From: an uncultured Methylophaga sp.
GTDB taxonomy: Bacteria > Pseudomonadota > Gammaproteobacteria > GCF-002020875
Reading direction: 5' to 3'
NCBI GenBank assembly: GCA_937877715.1
Contig: CALEHW010000042.1
Span: 1 to 64,000 of the forward strand
Length of the DNA stretch: 64,000 bases
The notes under the pieces are model-generated. The model was not told where the DNA came from and ran no database searches. It saw nothing but the letters and a program-made list of their open reading frames with translations. Below, one piece after another: positions 18,293-29,850 of the stretch (position 1 is the stretch's first letter; every line of letters starts with the position of its first letter). The position numbers and the translations under genes are program-made.

Positions 18293-18969
18293 GACCGTGC
18301 ACCAAAAATATCGGTACCAATACGCACAATGGTGGCGCCCTCGGTAATCGCAGCCTCCATATCTCCAGACATTCCCATGGAGAGGGTATCGAGTTTCAGT
18401 CCGTTCTGGTTCAGCTGTTCCAGCGCCTCACGCAACTGGCGAAATGGGACCCGTTGCTGGGCAAAATCGTCAGAGGGTGCAGGAAGAGTCATCAGACCAC
18501 GCAGCCGGACTCCAGGCAGGGCGGCAATCTTGTCAGCCAGCTGCGGGAGTTCACTGAATGAGACCCCGGATTTGCTTGCCTCACCGCTACTGTTGACCTG
18601 AATACAGATATTGATTGGTCCCCGGTCTGCAGCTCTCTGTTCTCCAAGCCTGCGTGCAATCTTCAGGCGGTCAACCCCATGAACCCAGTCAAAATTTTCC
18701 GCAATGGTACGGGTCTTGTTGGACTGGATGGCGCCGATAAAGTGCCAGACAATTCCGTCGAGGGGGAGGGCCTCGATCTTTTCCAGCGCATCCTGCAGAT
18801 AGTTTTCACCGAAGTGTCGCTGCCCACTGTTGTAGGCCTGCTGCACCATGGATGCAGGTTTTGTTTTGCTTACTGCGAGCAGCTGCACCGAGCCGGAGCC
18901 GCGTCCGCAGTGGAGGGCGGCATCACTAATTCTCCGGTTAATCTGCTGGATCCGATCCTGAATGGCCAT
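18289..18969 (-). CDS. yggS: YggS/PROSC-type PLP homeostasis protein
   Basis: This 226-residue PLP-binding TIM barrel keeps free PLP balanced. The Lys of LLAVSKTKP (about residue 36) is the PLP Schiff-base site, and [14 protein letters not shown] and [10 protein letters not shown] are family signatures. The start at 18969 gives the standard N-terminus; longer versions lack support. It is divergent from recQ and opens an operon ending with the PLP enzyme HemL. Confidence 0.94.
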   Translation of the reverse strand: MAIQDRIQQINRRISDAALHCGRGSGSVQLLAVSKTKPASMVQQAYNSGQRHFGENYLQDALEKIEALPLDGIVWHFIGAIQSNKTRTIAENFDWVHGVDRLKIARRLGEQRAADRGPINICIQVNSSGEASKSGVSFSELPQLADKIAALPGVRLRGLMTLPAPSDDFAQQRVPFRQLREALEQLNQNGLKLDTLSMGMSGDMEAAITEGATIVRIGTDIFGARS

Positions 18970-19014
18970 GGAGTGGAGTATACTGATTGTTGGATGATGA
19001 TAGGAGATGATGTA

Positions 19015-20850
19015 ATGGTGAATCAGTACGCCCCGACACCCTCTCCACAAGAGATCCTCCAGGCCAAATTTGGTTACAGTGAGTTTCGCCCTCACCAAGA
19101 GGAGATCATTGCCGATGTAATCTCCCGCCAGGATACATTTATCTTGATGCCGACAGGAGGGGGAAAATCCCTCTGCTACCAGATTCCGGCACTGACATTT
19201 CCAGGAACAGCCATTGTGATCTCCCCCCTGATCTCTCTAATGAAGGATCAGGTGGATGCACTTCAGGCCAACGGCATCAAGGCGGCCTGCTATAACTCCT
19301 CGCTCAAGGAGGCAGATGCACGTCAAGTCTTGGCCCGTTTCCATGGGGGTGAGCTGGATCTTCTCTATGTGGCTCCGGAGCGGCTGATGTCATCAGCTTT
19401 TCTGGCAAGGCTGGAGGAGGTCACTCCCTCACTATTTGCGGTTGATGAGGCCCACTGTGTCTCCCAGTGGGGCCATGATTTCCGTCCAGAATATGTGCAG
19501 CTAGGTGAGTTGCGAGAGCAGTTCCCCGATATCCCCATGGTGGCACTAACCGCAACTGCCGATCCGCAGACTCGCAGGGATATTATGCGGCGTCTCCGGC
19601 TGCAGAGCCCAAAAGTCCACGTCACCGGCTTTGACCGCCCCAATATCCGCTACAGTGCTCTGGAGAAGAGCAAGCCTTTTGAGCAGCTGAAGGCTTTCCT
19701 GAACCGGGTTCATGGCAGCACTGGTATTGTCTATGCGCTGAGTCGCAAACGGGTTGAGGAGGTTGCCGACAAGCTGCAGTTGGCTGGATTTCGTGCCCTG
19801 CCATACCATGCCGGTCTCCCTGCCGCCCGCAGGCTGGAGGCTCATGAGAAGTTCATGCGCGACGAGGTGGATGTTGTGGTTGCAACAGTTGCTTTCGGGA
19901 TGGGGATCGACAAGCCGGATGTGCGCTTTGTGGTCCACTATGATCTGCCGAAGAATATAGAGGGCTACTATCAGGAGACCGGGCGTGCCGGCAGGGATGG
20001 GCTTCCATCCGAGGCGTTGCTGCTATTCGGGGCGCAGGATATGGTGATGGCGCGCCGGTTGGTGGAGAACAGCCATAATAAGGAGCAGAAGAGGATCGAG
20101 ACCCACAAGCTCAACAGCATGATCGCCTTTGCCGAGACCCTGACCTGTCGACGCAGGGTGTTGCTTAACTATTTTGGTGAGGAGCTTGGAGAGGATTGTG
20201 GAAACTGCGACGTCTGCTCCGATCCGCCAGAGTGTTACGATGCGACGGTTGATGCCCAGAAGGTGCTCTCATGTGTCTATCGTGTGGGACAGCGGTTTGG
20301 CATGCGTCATGTGGTAGATGTATTGCGGGGCATGGACAATGAGCGTATTCGCAAGCTACGCCACAATAAGCTGAGCACCTACGGGATTGGTGGTGATCGT
20401 AGTGATGCAGAGTGGACCAGTCTGTTTCGTCAGCTGATCCACAGAGGTTATCTGCTCCAGGATATTGCCAACTACTCAGTGCTGAAGCTGACAGAGGAGG
20501 CCCGTGCGCTGCTGAAGGGGGAGATCCGTCTGGAGTTGGCGAAACCGAGGTTGAGAGAGGTTGGCAGGAAAAAGAGAAAGCTTACTGCTACGGTTGAGGG
20601 AAGAGATGAGTTGCTGTTTGAGATGCTACGAGGATTGCGCAAGGAGCTCTCCACGGACGAGGGGATTGCCCCATTCATGGTCTTTGGGGATGCCACTCTC
20701 ACCCAGATGGTAATACATCTTCCAAAGAATCGTGGAGAGTTTCTTGAGATCAACGGGGTAGGTGAGAAGAAGATGGAGAAGTATGGAGAGCTTTTCCTAC
20801 AGGAGATTGCTGCCTACCGACAGGGCACTTCTGCCGAATCTAATGGGTAG
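19015..20850 (+). CDS. recQ: ATP-dependent DNA helicase RecQ
   Basis: This 611-residue protein starts at 19015, with GGAG 8 nt upstream. Helicase motifs include [10 protein letters not shown] (near 47-56), DEAH (144-147) and the motif VI segment [13 protein letters not shown] zinc-binding region has [25 protein letters not shown] winged helix follows, then a C-terminal HRDC domain (about 530-605). RecQ unwinds DNA 3' to 5' in recombinational repair. A TATACT -10-like box lies at 18979-18984, between the divergent genes. Confidence 0.96.
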   Translation: MVNQYAPTPSPQEILQAKFGYSEFRPHQEEIIADVISRQDTFILMPTGGGKSLCYQIPALTFPGTAIVISPLISLMKDQVDALQANGIKAACYNSSLKEADARQVLARFHGGELDLLYVAPERLMSSAFLARLEEVTPSLFAVDEAHCVSQWGHDFRPEYVQLGELREQFPDIPMVALTATADPQTRRDIMRRLRLQSPKVHVTGFDRPNIRYSALEKSKPFEQLKAFLNRVHGSTGIVYALSRKRVEEVADKLQLAGFRALPYHAGLPAARRLEAHEKFMRDEVDVVVATVAFGMGIDKPDVRFVVHYDLPKNIEGYYQETGRAGRDGLPSEALLLFGAQDMVMARRLVENSHNKEQKRIETHKLNSMIAFAETLTCRRRVLLNYFGEELGEDCGNCDVCSDPPECYDATVDAQKVLSCVYRVGQRFGMRHVVDVLRGMDNERIRKLRHNKLSTYGIGGDRSDAEWTSLFRQLIHRGYLLQDIANYSVLKLTEEARALLKGEIRLELAKPRLREVGRKKRKLTATVEGRDELLFEMLRGLRKELSTDEGIAPFMVFGDATLTQMVIHLPKNRGEFLEINGVGEKKMEKYGELFLQEIAAYRQGTSAESNG

Positions 20851-20867
20851 GAGTGGTGGTGTCTGCC

Positions 20868-22148
20868 TTACCCAGGTTGAGGCTTGCCACGTCTCCGGTT
20901 GGATGCTCTTCTTGGACGTTTGTGTTCTCTCTTCTTGTTAGCTGGTTGTGAACCTCTACCCTGCTGTTGTCGAGAGTTGCGCCCATTCTTGATCGGTTCT
21001 GCCTTGATGGAGGAGTCCACCTCATAGCCGGGAATAATTTCCTGAGAAATCTTGCGCTTGAGTAGCCGCTCTATATCCTTGAGTAGCCCAAGTTCATCTA
21101 TGCAGACCAGAGATGCGGCCTCTCCCTCGTTTCCTGCGCGCCCAGTTCGACCAATACGGTGTATGTAATCCTCAGCTACATTGGGGAGTTCAAAATTTAC
21201 AACATGGGGAAGCTGGTCAATATCCAGCCCTCGGGCGGCAATATCAGTGGCTACCAGAACTCGTATCTCCCCTTTTTTAAAGTCGGCTAACGCTCGGGTA
21301 CGGGCACCTTGGCTTTTGTTGCCATGGATCGCGGCAGCGCGCAGGCCATCCTTCTCCAGCTGCTTTGCCAGTCGGTTGGCGCCATGTTTGGTGCGGGTGA
21401 ATACCAGAACCTGCCTCCAGTTTTGTGAGCCGATCATATGGGAGAGAAGCTCACGCTTGCGCCCCTTGTCTACCGGGTAGACTATCTGTGCTACGGTTTC
21501 TGCAGTGGTATTACGGCGGGCCACCTCAATCATCTCAGGCTCATTCAGCAGATCGTTAGCCAGCTGTTTGATCTTTTTCGAGTAGGTTGCGGAGAAAAGA
21601 AGGTTCTGACGCTCACGTGGTAACAGTTTCAGTATCCTGCGGATGTCATGGATAAACCCCATATCAAGCATACGATCTGCCTCATCCAGTACCAGGATTT
21701 CGACATGGGATAGATTTACCGTTCCTTGCTGAGCATGGTCCAGCAGACGCCCTGGAGTAGCGACCAGGATATCCACACCGTGACGCAGTTTTGTGATTTG
21801 CGGATTAATCTTTACCCCACCAAACACAACGGTTGAACGTAGTGGTAGGTATTTACCATATGTTTCAACACTCTCTCCTACCTGAGCAGCAAGCTCTCTG
21901 GTAGGCGTCAGCACCAGTGCGCGAACAGGTCGGTGCCCTTTACCCTGCGAGTGTTCATGAAGAATTTCAAGCAGTGGCAAGGTAAAGCCGGCAGTCTTTC
22001 CGGTGCCAGTCTGGGCCCCAGCAAGAATATCCTGTCCATTCAGCACTACAGGAATGGCTTGGCGCTGGATAGGGGTGGGTTCGCTGTACCCCTGTTCAAT
22101 TACGGCACGTAGAATATCGGCCGACAGGCCGAGGTTATCAAATGACAT
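20868..22148 (-). CDS. rhlE: DEAD-box RNA helicase, RhlE-type
   Basis: This 426-residue protein has the Q motif ([10 protein letters not shown]), motif I AQTGTGKT (45-52), DEAD near 155, SAT, and motif [13 protein letters not shown] basic Arg/Lys/Gln-rich tail occupies the last 50 residues ([24 protein letters not shown]) and would bind RNA. RhlE helicases help ribosome assembly and RNA decay. It is convergent with recQ, 17 nt apart. The 166-nt gap to pyrK (22149-22314) contains no gene; a TTCAGCC/GGGCTGAA inverted repeat lies about 22169-22213. Confidence 0.93.
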   Translation of the reverse strand: MSFDNLGLSADILRAVIEQGYSEPTPIQRQAIPVVLNGQDILAGAQTGTGKTAGFTLPLLEILHEHSQGKGHRPVRALVLTPTRELAAQVGESVETYGKYLPLRSTVVFGGVKINPQITKLRHGVDILVATPGRLLDHAQQGTVNLSHVEILVLDEADRMLDMGFIHDIRRILKLLPRERQNLLFSATYSKKIKQLANDLLNEPEMIEVARRNTTAETVAQIVYPVDKGRKRELLSHMIGSQNWRQVLVFTRTKHGANRLAKQLEKDGLRAAAIHGNKSQGARTRALADFKKGEIRVLVATDIAARGLDIDQLPHVVNFELPNVAEDYIHRIGRTGRAGNEGEAASLVCIDELGLLKDIERLLKRKISQEIIPGYEVDSSIKAEPIKNGRNSRQQQGRGSQPANKKREHKRPRRASNRRRGKPQPG

Positions 22149-22314
22149 GGTTGTCTGGTCGCTCCTGAGTTCAGCCTAACACGGTATTGATCCCTGTTAC
22201 GGTCCGGGCTGAAATCTGTTTAGGGGTAATGACAGGAGGTGGAATACGACCTGAAAGGTGGTGACGTCGACCGAGATGACGCCAGATGCGCGGCATTGTA
22301 GCAGATTGTGGTGG

Positions 22315-23187
22315 TTATGCACCAAATACGGCGGTTGCCTCAAATACGGGCCCGTCTACGCAGACTCTTTTCATGGCCGGCCCTTGCGGGGTTTCGATCT
22401 GTACTACACATCCGGCACAGCCTCCGACACCACAAGCCATGAACTCTTCCAGTGAGACCTGACATGGAAGATCGTATTCACGTGCCAGGGTGGCAACGGC
22501 CTCGAGCATGGGATGAGGGCCACAGCTAAATAGTTCAACTTGGCTCCGTTCTTCAACTGTAAGGGCATCCAGCCAATGTCTGGCAAGATCTGTTACATAG
22601 CCATCATGGGTCCCCGGATAGCCCTGCAGGCTGGCAAGTCGGTTTGGGATGCCCCAATCTTCCAGTAGTGGCATGGAGCCGATGACACCATCCGGCATTC
22701 CTGGAATAACCATTTGTGAAGGGGTTACAGGGAATGGAAAAGGAACCTCTGATCCCAGAATTGCAAATGGTTGATAGCTGGAATCACTACGTAGTGATTC
22801 TGCAATAAAAACCATAGGCGGCATACCGACACCGCCACCAATCAGAAGAGGGCGTTTTCTCTCTGGATGGGGTATAAATGGTCGTCCAATTGGGCCGAGC
22901 AAGCTTAATGGCTCACCAACCTCTCTCTCTGAAAGGGCTGTGGTTCCCCTACCTAGCCTTTTGTAGAGCAGCTCAATGGTGCCACTGTTTTTGTCGGCAC
23001 GCATGATGGATATTGGGCGACGCAGGGTGAATTGTGGGCCACACTCCACGTGGACAAAACTGCCTGGCAGTGCTGTTGATGCAATGTCAGGAGAGTTAAG
23101 TTTTAGAATATGCTGGTCGCCATCCAGGTGGAGATGCTCCAGGATGGTGGTCTCTTCCTTGAAGATGGAATCTCTGTCAGGATTCAT
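22315..23187 (-). CDS. pyrK: PyrK-like dihydroorotate dehydrogenase electron-transfer subunit
   Basis: This 290-residue ferredoxin-reductase-like protein has an FAD-binding barrel (FTLRRPISIM near 53-62), a nucleotide segment GGGVGMPPMVF near 116 and a C-terminal [2Fe-2S] site with CGVGGCAGC plus a later Cys in KRVCVDGP. PyrK passes electrons between class 1B dihydroorotate dehydrogenase and NAD. No pyrD is nearby, so its partner is unknown. It overlaps pyrC' by 11 nt and is the last gene of the pyr run. Confidence 0.88.
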   Translation of the reverse strand: MNPDRDSIFKEETTILEHLHLDGDQHILKLNSPDIASTALPGSFVHVECGPQFTLRRPISIMRADKNSGTIELLYKRLGRGTTALSEREVGEPLSLLGPIGRPFIPHPERKRPLLIGGGVGMPPMVFIAESLRSDSSYQPFAILGSEVPFPFPVTPSQMVIPGMPDGVIGSMPLLEDWGIPNRLASLQGYPGTHDGYVTDLARHWLDALTVEERSQVELFSCGPHPMLEAVATLAREYDLPCQVSLEEFMACGVGGCAGCVVQIETPQGPAMKRVCVDGPVFEATAVFGA

Positions 23188-24442
23188 GGACTACGGCTCC
23201 ACCCATTATCGTATGGGCCACCTTTCCCTGGAGCTCCCAGTTGAGGAAAGGGCTATTTTTTCCGGCACTTTGCAGGTTGTCTGCTGTAACCGTCCACCAC
23301 TCTTCAGGATCAAAAACAGTGATATCGGCACGTTTGCCTCTGCCTAGCGTTCCGGTATCAATCCCAAGAATTTCTGCAGGCCGATTGGTTATCGTTGAGA
23401 TCACATCAGAGATTGAGATCTCATGTTCTTTGGCCAACCTGAGGGTAAGTGGCAGCAGGGTTTCGATGCTGCTTATGCCTGGCTCTGTCTGCTCAAATGG
23501 CGCGGCCTTGGCATCCTCATCATGTGGCTGATGGTCAGAACAGATTGCCTGGATAGTTGAAGAGAGCACCCCATCAACCAATCCTTTACGATCTCTCTCT
23601 GTGCGTAGTGGCGGCAGCACATGGCATAGGCTGTTGAAATCTCCAATATCCATATCTGTGAGATAGAGATGGTGTATCGCAACATCGGCGCTGACCAGAA
23701 GGCCGCTCTTCTGAGCAAGTTCAATCATCTGCAGGGCACGAATACTGGAGATTCCGCAGAAGTGGGCACGTACGCCGGTTTCACGTATCAGTACTAGGTC
23801 GCGTGCAACCCCTGCAGCCTCGGCCGCATCGGGGATTCCCGGCAACCCCAGTCTGGTGCTGACACTGCCTTCATGGACGCAGCCACCGTTACTCAGCCAG
23901 GTGTCTTGTGAGTGGAGAAAGACCGTCATTTCATGGCTGGCTGCATACTCAAGTGCGCGCCGCATTACCAGTGAGTTGCTGACCGCTGGTTGTGCATTGG
24001 AGAAACCGGCACATCCAGCCTCCTTGAGCGCTCCCATATTACTGAGATGTTCTCCATCCAGCCCATGTGTCAATGCGCCGAGGGGGATGATGGAGGCATA
24101 TCCCGCCTCTTTTGCCCGGTTACGGATCAATTCAATAACTGCGGGGGTGTCTATAATTGGTGATGTGTCTGGAGGGATACAGATCGTTGTAACTCCCGCG
24201 CAGGCAGCAGCATGGGTTTCGCTCTCAATTGTACCTTTATGGTTCTGGCCCGGTTCACGCAGACGGGCGCGAAGATCAACCAATCCTGGGCAGACAATCT
24301 TGTCGGTGGCATTAATGGTTGTGTCTGCCTTGAAGCCATCCCTGTTTTCCATGATTCTGCCATCGGCAACCTGGAGGTCACCAATCTGGTCTATACCATT
24401 GGCTGGGTCAATAATGCGCCCGTTCTGGATCAGAATGTTCAC
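23177..24442 (-). CDS. pyrX: Dihydroorotase-like PyrC', probably noncatalytic
   Basis: This 421-residue amidohydrolase-fold protein of the type I dihydroorotase group has lost a catalytic signature. The metal-binding HxH in the usual PGLVDxHxHLREPG motif is replaced: residues 56-65 read [10 protein letters not shown], with Arg at 58 and 60. Other parts (ICSDHQPH near 300) persist. In Pseudomonas a similar inactive PyrC' is a structural partner of aspartate transcarbamoylase, and the same gene order pyrR-pyrB-pyrC' is seen here. A true dihydroorotase must then be encoded elsewhere. It overlaps pyrB by 4 nt. Confidence 0.88.
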   Translation of the reverse strand: MNILIQNGRIIDPANGIDQIGDLQVADGRIMENRDGFKADTTINATDKIVCPGLVDLRARLREPGQNHKGTIESETHAAACAGVTTICIPPDTSPIIDTPAVIELIRNRAKEAGYASIIPLGALTHGLDGEHLSNMGALKEAGCAGFSNAQPAVSNSLVMRRALEYAASHEMTVFLHSQDTWLSNGGCVHEGSVSTRLGLPGIPDAAEAAGVARDLVLIRETGVRAHFCGISSIRALQMIELAQKSGLLVSADVAIHHLYLTDMDIGDFNSLCHVLPPLRTERDRKGLVDGVLSSTIQAICSDHQPHDEDAKAAPFEQTEPGISSIETLLPLTLRLAKEHEISISDVISTITNRPAEILGIDTGTLGRGKRADITVFDPEEWWTVTADNLQSAGKNSPFLNWELQGKVAHTIMGGAVVHES

Positions 24443-25413
24443 AGTTCGCCCCCCTGTCCGCTTTGACTCTGCATGGCCATTGAGAGGATGGCCATCCGCA
24501 CAGCGATGCCATTTGTTACCTGCTGAAGGATGACAGAGTGGCCGCTATCTGCGACGGCACTATCTATCTCTACTCCACGATTCATTGGCCCGGGGTGCAT
24601 TATGATTGCGTCATCAGCTGCCAGCTGGAGGCGCTCTTCAGTAAGACCGTAGTATTGGAAATACTCTTTTTTGCTCGGCAGGTGCGCGCCACTCATGCGT
24701 TCATTTTGCAGACGTAGCATGATGATTACATCAACACCGTTTAGACCATCTTCTATATTGGTAGTAACGTGTACGCCCAGGTCCTCTACATGAGACGGGA
24801 TAAGTGTGCGTGGTGCAATAACCCGAACCTCGGGACACCCAAGTGTATTAAGTGCATGTATCTGCGAGCGCGCCACTCGTGAGTGCATTACGTCACCAAT
24901 AATGGCGACCCGCAGACGGGTGAAATCTTCCTTGTGTCTGCGGATAGTAAACATATCAAGCATTGCCTGGGTAGGGTGTGCATGACGTCCATCACCAGCA
25001 TTGATGACACTGATATGGCTGGGGACATTTTTGGCCACAAAGTGTGCTGCACCACTGGCTGCATGGCGTACTACAAACATGTCGATCTGCATTGCAACCA
25101 TGTTTTGCAGGGTGTCGAGCAGAGTCTCGCCCTTGGTGGTTGCAGAGGTGTTTATATTTATATTTAGGACATCTGCCGAGAGTCTCTTCTCTGCGAGATC
25201 AAAGGTGGTGCGTGTTCTGGTGCTGGGCTCGAAGAAGAGGTTGGCAATGGTTTTGCCGCGGAGCAGAGGAACCTTTTTGGCGGTCTGGTTGCCTACACTT
25301 GTGAAGTGTTCTGCTGTGTCTAGTATTTCTGTAAGGAGATTACGGTTCAGCCCCTCAATAGAGAGGAAGTGGTGGAGTTTTCCGTTGGAGTCGAGCTGTA
25401 TATTTCTCGACAT
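24439..25413 (-). CDS. pyrB: Aspartate carbamoyltransferase catalytic subunit
   Basis: The product is 324 residues with the start at 25413, where GGAG is 10 nt upstream. An ATG at 25422 overlaps the pyrR stop but sits too close to that ribosome site. It forms carbamoyl-aspartate, the first committed pyrimidine step. The carbamoyl-phosphate motif [19 protein letters not shown] is near residues 57-75, with [10 protein letters not shown] and [11 protein letters not shown] further on. The N-terminal extension before FLSIEGL fits the class that binds PyrC'. Confidence 0.95.
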   Translation of the reverse strand: MSRNIQLDSNGKLHHFLSIEGLNRNLLTEILDTAEHFTSVGNQTAKKVPLLRGKTIANLFFEPSTRTRTTFDLAEKRLSADVLNININTSATTKGETLLDTLQNMVAMQIDMFVVRHAASGAAHFVAKNVPSHISVINAGDGRHAHPTQAMLDMFTIRRHKEDFTRLRVAIIGDVMHSRVARSQIHALNTLGCPEVRVIAPRTLIPSHVEDLGVHVTTNIEDGLNGVDVIIMLRLQNERMSGAHLPSKKEYFQYYGLTEERLQLAADDAIIMHPGPMNRGVEIDSAVADSGHSVILQQVTNGIAVRMAILSMAMQSQSGQGGEL

Positions 25414-25418
25414 AAATC

Positions 25419-25937
25419 TCATTCTCCTGACTGCTGAATCCTCAGTTCCAGTGGAACTGGCCCGTTGAGCTTGATTTGCTGCGCGGATTGTACATGAATA
25501 TTGATACCAGTGGTATCGGCATCTATCGGTAGCTCCCTCTCATTGCGGTCAACCAGCACTGCCAACACCACCCGTGCCGGGCGCCCATAGTCAAAAATCT
25601 CGTTGAGTGCGGCACGAATAGTACGGCCGGTGAAGAGTACATCATCCACCAGAATAATCAGTTGCCCGTCAATCTCAAAGGGTAGATTTGATGGTTTGAC
25701 CTGGGGGTGGAGCCCTACCTGGGTAAAGTCATCTCTGTAGAATGAGATATTGAGCTCGCCTAGTGGGTTGGGATTATCCAGTTTCTGGTGCAGCTGCTCT
25801 GCAACCCAGGTGCCGCCGGTATGGATGCCTATCACCTTTGCCTGATCCAGCTGTTCACCCAGCTGACTATGTAGCTGTTCTGCCATTCCGCGGATGAGCT
25901 CATTGACGGATAGCTTTTCCATATCGATTCTATTCAT
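25419..25937 (-). CDS. pyrR: PyrR bifunctional regulator/uracil phosphoribosyltransferase
   Basis: This 172-residue phosphoribosyltransferase-fold protein has the PRPP loop [16 protein letters not shown] near residues 96-111. In Bacillus PyrR binds pyr mRNA and controls attenuation; in gammaproteobacteria its regulatory role is less clear. No PyrR-type antiterminator hairpin is visible in the short junction to pyrB. It overlaps ruvX by 1 nt. Confidence 0.92.
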   Translation of the reverse strand: MNRIDMEKLSVNELIRGMAEQLHSQLGEQLDQAKVIGIHTGGTWVAEQLHQKLDNPNPLGELNISFYRDDFTQVGLHPQVKPSNLPFEIDGQLIILVDDVLFTGRTIRAALNEIFDYGRPARVVLAVLVDRNERELPIDADTTGINIHVQSAQQIKLNGPVPLELRIQQSGE

Positions 25938-26371
25938 TATGGCTCCAGTGTTTGGTTATTTAGCCAGCTCTGCAAGATTCGGGTTGCAGCAACTGCATCG
26001 ACATCACGCTCCTCGATGGGGCGTCGCTGTCCACTATTGGAGCGAATTATAGACTCTGCTTCGACTGAGGTCAGCCTCTCATCGATTTCATACACTGTCA
26101 GGTTGAAACGTCCACGGAGCTGATTACTGAATTTTCTACAGAGGGTGGTCATCTCCTGCTCCTCTCCATCCATCTGCAGAGGGATACCCACAACGGCAGC
26201 AGCAACCCCCCACTCCTGGAGCAGGGACTCAATCTTGCCCCAGTCAGCATTGCGGCTCTTGCGGATAATGGTGGTTAGAGGTCGCGCAGATCCGGTTAGT
26301 TCATTGCCAATGGCGATGCCGATCTTGTGAGTCCCGGGGTCAAACCCCAGTAGTGTGCGATCTGTTGCCAT
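25937..26371 (-). CDS. ruvX: Holliday junction resolvase-like YqgF/RuvX
   Basis: This 144-residue RNase H-fold protein has acidic Asp in LGFDPGTHKIGIAIG (residues 8-22), Glu in VYEIDERLTSVEAE and a final Asp in ERDVDAVAATRIL. YqgF family members have been linked to 16S rRNA 5'-end maturation and to Holliday junction cleavage. It sits between yqgE and pyrR as in Pseudomonas and overlaps pyrR by 1 nt. Confidence 0.93.
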   Translation of the reverse strand: MATDRTLLGFDPGTHKIGIAIGNELTGSARPLTTIIRKSRNADWGKIESLLQEWGVAAAVVGIPLQMDGEEQEMTTLCRKFSNQLRGRFNLTVYEIDERLTSVEAESIIRSNSGQRRPIEERDVDAVAATRILQSWLNNQTLEP

Positions 26372-26373
26372 GG

Positions 26374-26952
26374 TTAGCCATGTCCCGCTTCCGTGGTAAG
26401 GGTAGAGATATCTATCCCCAGTTGGTTGGCAGAGACCTTCCAGAGTTGGGAGTCTGCAGTATCAAAAATCAGTTGCAGATCTGCAGGCACGCTGAGCCAG
26501 CTGTTTTCCACAATCTCCTGCTCCAGTTGTCCTCCTGACCAACCTGCATATCCCAGGGTGACAATATGTTTCTCTGGCCCCTCTCCGGCTGCGATGGCGT
26601 CGAGAATGTCGCGAGATGCAGTTATACCGATCTCGTTGGTCAGCTTCAGGGTGGATTCCCAGCTACCTATAGGGGTGTGGATGACAAAGCCACGATCAGG
26701 CTGGACCGGCCCCCCAGTGTGGAGGATACGGTCTGTGGCAAGGGGGGCGGTCACCTCTATATCCATCTGTTCAAACAGGTCACTAATGTGGAGACCTGTT
26801 GGGCGGTTGAGGACAAAACCCATCGCCCCCTCCTCATTGTGTTCACAAATCAGAGAGACGGTGTGGTCAAAGTTGCTGTCTTTGAGGGATGGCATGGCGA
26901 TGAGCAGATGGTTGCTCAGATAGTTATCTATTCTCTCTACCTTGTGGTTCAT
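26374..26952 (-). CDS. yqgE: YqgE/AlgH family protein
   Basis: This is a 192-residue protein if started at 26952; a longer TTG-started form would overlap tonB. It has the DUF179 signatures NHLLIAMPSLKDSNF, GAMGFVLNRPTG and the LGYAGWSGGQLEQEI segment. The biochemical function is not established. The yqgE-ruvX-pyrRBC' order is conserved in Pseudomonas and relatives. Confidence 0.92.
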   Translation of the reverse strand: MNHKVERIDNYLSNHLLIAMPSLKDSNFDHTVSLICEHNEEGAMGFVLNRPTGLHISDLFEQMDIEVTAPLATDRILHTGGPVQPDRGFVIHTPIGSWESTLKLTNEIGITASRDILDAIAAGEGPEKHIVTLGYAGWSGGQLEQEIVENSWLSVPADLQLIFDTADSQLWKVSANQLGIDISTLTTEAGHG

Positions 26953-26969
26953 CTCTGCTACCCATTTGA

Positions 26970-27868
<899 letters not shown>

Positions 27869-27872
<4 letters not shown>

Positions 27873-28909
27873 CGGCCACTCTCCAGGATCCTGATCTGGA
27901 GGTGATCCTCCTGTTGCCAGGAGAGTCGTTCCCGCATCTCCTGAGTCATGTGATAGATACCCTCTTCATCGATGATCAGAACATAGCTGATCCCCATCTG
28001 TGCTGCAACTTTGGAGCGCTGTTCAGGAGAAGCTACCAGCAGGGCGGTTGCAGTAGCGTCAGCAGTCATGGCATCGGGGTGAATTACCGTTACCGAGCGA
28101 GTCTCGGATGCAGGCAAGCCGGTATAGGGGTTGATGATGTGGTGGTAACGTATCCCCTCATAGAGGAACATCCGTTCATAATCACCGGAGGTGAAAACTG
28201 ACTCATCCCCGCGGGGCTGGAGTGCGGCAATCGGCTCCCCGCCATTGGGTGAGCGGATACCAATATTCCATGAGCGCCCTCCACGTTCACCAATGGCACG
28301 CAGATCTCCGCCGGTATTGATGATGGCATCATTGATTCCGATCCTCTTGAGCTGGGCAACAGCGCGGTCGATGGCATACCCCTTGGCTATCCCCCCAAGA
28401 TCAATCTTGACATCGCGGTTGCTGCTACTGATTGAGCCATCAACAAACTGCAGATCATCCATTGTCGGGGCACTCATGGTCAGTCTGCGGATCTCCTGCT
28501 GCGAAGGGGGCGGGCCGCTCCACTCCTCACCATGAAACCCCCAGAGCGCGACCAGTTTCCCGATGGCAGGGTTGAACAGATAGCCGCTCTCTCTGGATAG
28601 GGCGGCACTTTTTCTCAACAGGTTGGCAGCCTCATCCGGGATCTGGAGAGGTTTCCCCTCCGCAATAGCCTGGTTGATTTCGCTCAGCAGGCCACCCTTT
28701 TTCCAGGCGTGCCAGCTGTCGTGCATGAGGGCAAAATCATCACGAATCAGGCGGCTCGCCTCTTGGGCCTGCTCCTCAGTTGCCCCCCAGAGCGTGATTG
28801 AGACTACAGTCCCGAAAGCGAGGAACTGATCCTGATAGATCTCCGGCTGACGCTCACATCCCGGGAGTAGAGATAGTGCAAGCAGCAGAGTGGCATAGAT
28901 GCGGGTTAT
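27869..28909 (-). CDS. apbE: ApbE-type FAD:protein FMN transferase (lipoprotein), apparent ATA start
   Basis: The protein attaches FMN covalently to Thr/Ser of flavoproteins such as Rnf or Nqr subunits, outside the inner membrane. Visible motifs are DLGGIAKGYAIDRAV (near 183), NTGGDLRAIG and DAMTADATATALLVA. The first conventional start (28726) would remove the FGTVVSITLWG segment and the signal peptide. In frame upstream lies ATA (28909-28907), GGAG 9 nt before it, then TRIYATLLLALSLLPGC, a lipoprotein signal with lipobox LPGC. ATA overlaps the gshB stop as ATAA, exactly where ATGA overlaps occur at other junctions of this run. From ATA the protein has 346 residues, the family's usual length. 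Confidence 0.85.
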
Positions 28910-29850
28910 TGCTCTACTCTCCGTTCAATGGCATCCATCAAATCTCCCGCAATATTCAGACCATATTGACGGTCCAGTTCACGAATGCAAGTGGGGCTGG
29001 TGATGTTGATCTCGGTCAACCAATCCCCAATCACATCGAGCCCCACAAAGAGCAGCCCCTTCTCCCTCAACAGGGGGGCAACCTGTTCTGCAATCTCACG
29101 GTCTCGTTCGGAGAGGGCGACCCCCACTCCACGGCCCCCAGCAGCAAGATTACCTCTATTCTCCCCCTCTGCAGGAATGCGGGCGAGGGCGTAGGGTACC
29201 GGCTCTCCATCCACCATCAGGATCCGCTTGTCTCCCGCGCTGATCTCTGGAATAAAGCGCTGCACCATGGTGTAGTGCATTCCGTGACCTGTCAGGGCCT
29301 CAATCACCACGCCGGTATTGGGGTCACCCTTGCGTAGCCGGAAGATTGAGGCCCCGCCCATGGCATCCATTGGCTTGAGAATAATATCCGCCTGATCTTC
29401 GAGAAACTGCCGAATCCGGGATCCATTGCTGGTGACTAGAGAGGGCGGCACCAGCTGGGGGAACCATGCGGTGGAGAGCTTTTCATTGTAGTCACGTAGA
29501 GCCTGGGGCCGATTTACTATCAGTGCGCCTCCCTTCTCGGCAAGCTCTAGGAGATGGGTTGCATAGAGATACTCTCGATCAAATGGTGGATCTTTGCGCA
29601 TCAGGATAACATCGAGTTCAGCGAGTGGCAGGGTCTGCTCTCTGCCGAGGATGTACCATTGATGAAGGTCGTCCATAACCTGCAGTCGATGCGTCCTCCC
29701 CTGAACAACCCCTTGGGAGAGAAAGAGATCACTCATCTCCATATAGTAGAGGTCCCATCCTCTTTTTTCCGCCTCCAGAAGCATCGCAAGGCTGCTGTCT
29801 TTGTGTGGGTGGATGTCCTGTATAGGGTCCATGACGATACCTAGTCTCAT
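28906..29850 (-). CDS. gshB: Glutathione synthetase
   Basis: This 314-residue ATP-grasp ligase adds glycine to gamma-glutamylcysteine. It has the N-terminal VMDPIQDIHPHKDSSLAML, an ILKPMDAMGGASIFR loop near 165 and the C-terminal FVGLDVIGDWLTEINITSPTCIREL metal-binding segment. It overlaps gshA by 4 nt, so both glutathione steps are co-translated. Length and motifs are standard. Confidence 0.96.
   Translation of the reverse strand: MRLGIVMDPIQDIHPHKDSSLAMLLEAEKRGWDLYYMEMSDLFLSQGVVQGRTHRLQVMDDLHQWYILGREQTLPLAELDVILMRKDPPFDREYLYATHLLELAEKGGALIVNRPQALRDYNEKLSTAWFPQLVPPSLVTSNGSRIRQFLEDQADIILKPMDAMGGASIFRLRKGDPNTGVVIEALTGHGMHYTMVQRFIPEISAGDKRILMVDGEPVPYALARIPAEGENRGNLAAGGRGVGVALSERDREIAEQVAPLLREKGLLFVGLDVIGDWLTEINITSPTCIRELDRQYGLNIAGDLMDAIERRVEQ

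Noticed and set aside
25405-25425. PyrR-responsive attenuator at the pyrR-pyrB junction
   Set aside because: The genes overlap or touch, with no hairpin plus T-run.
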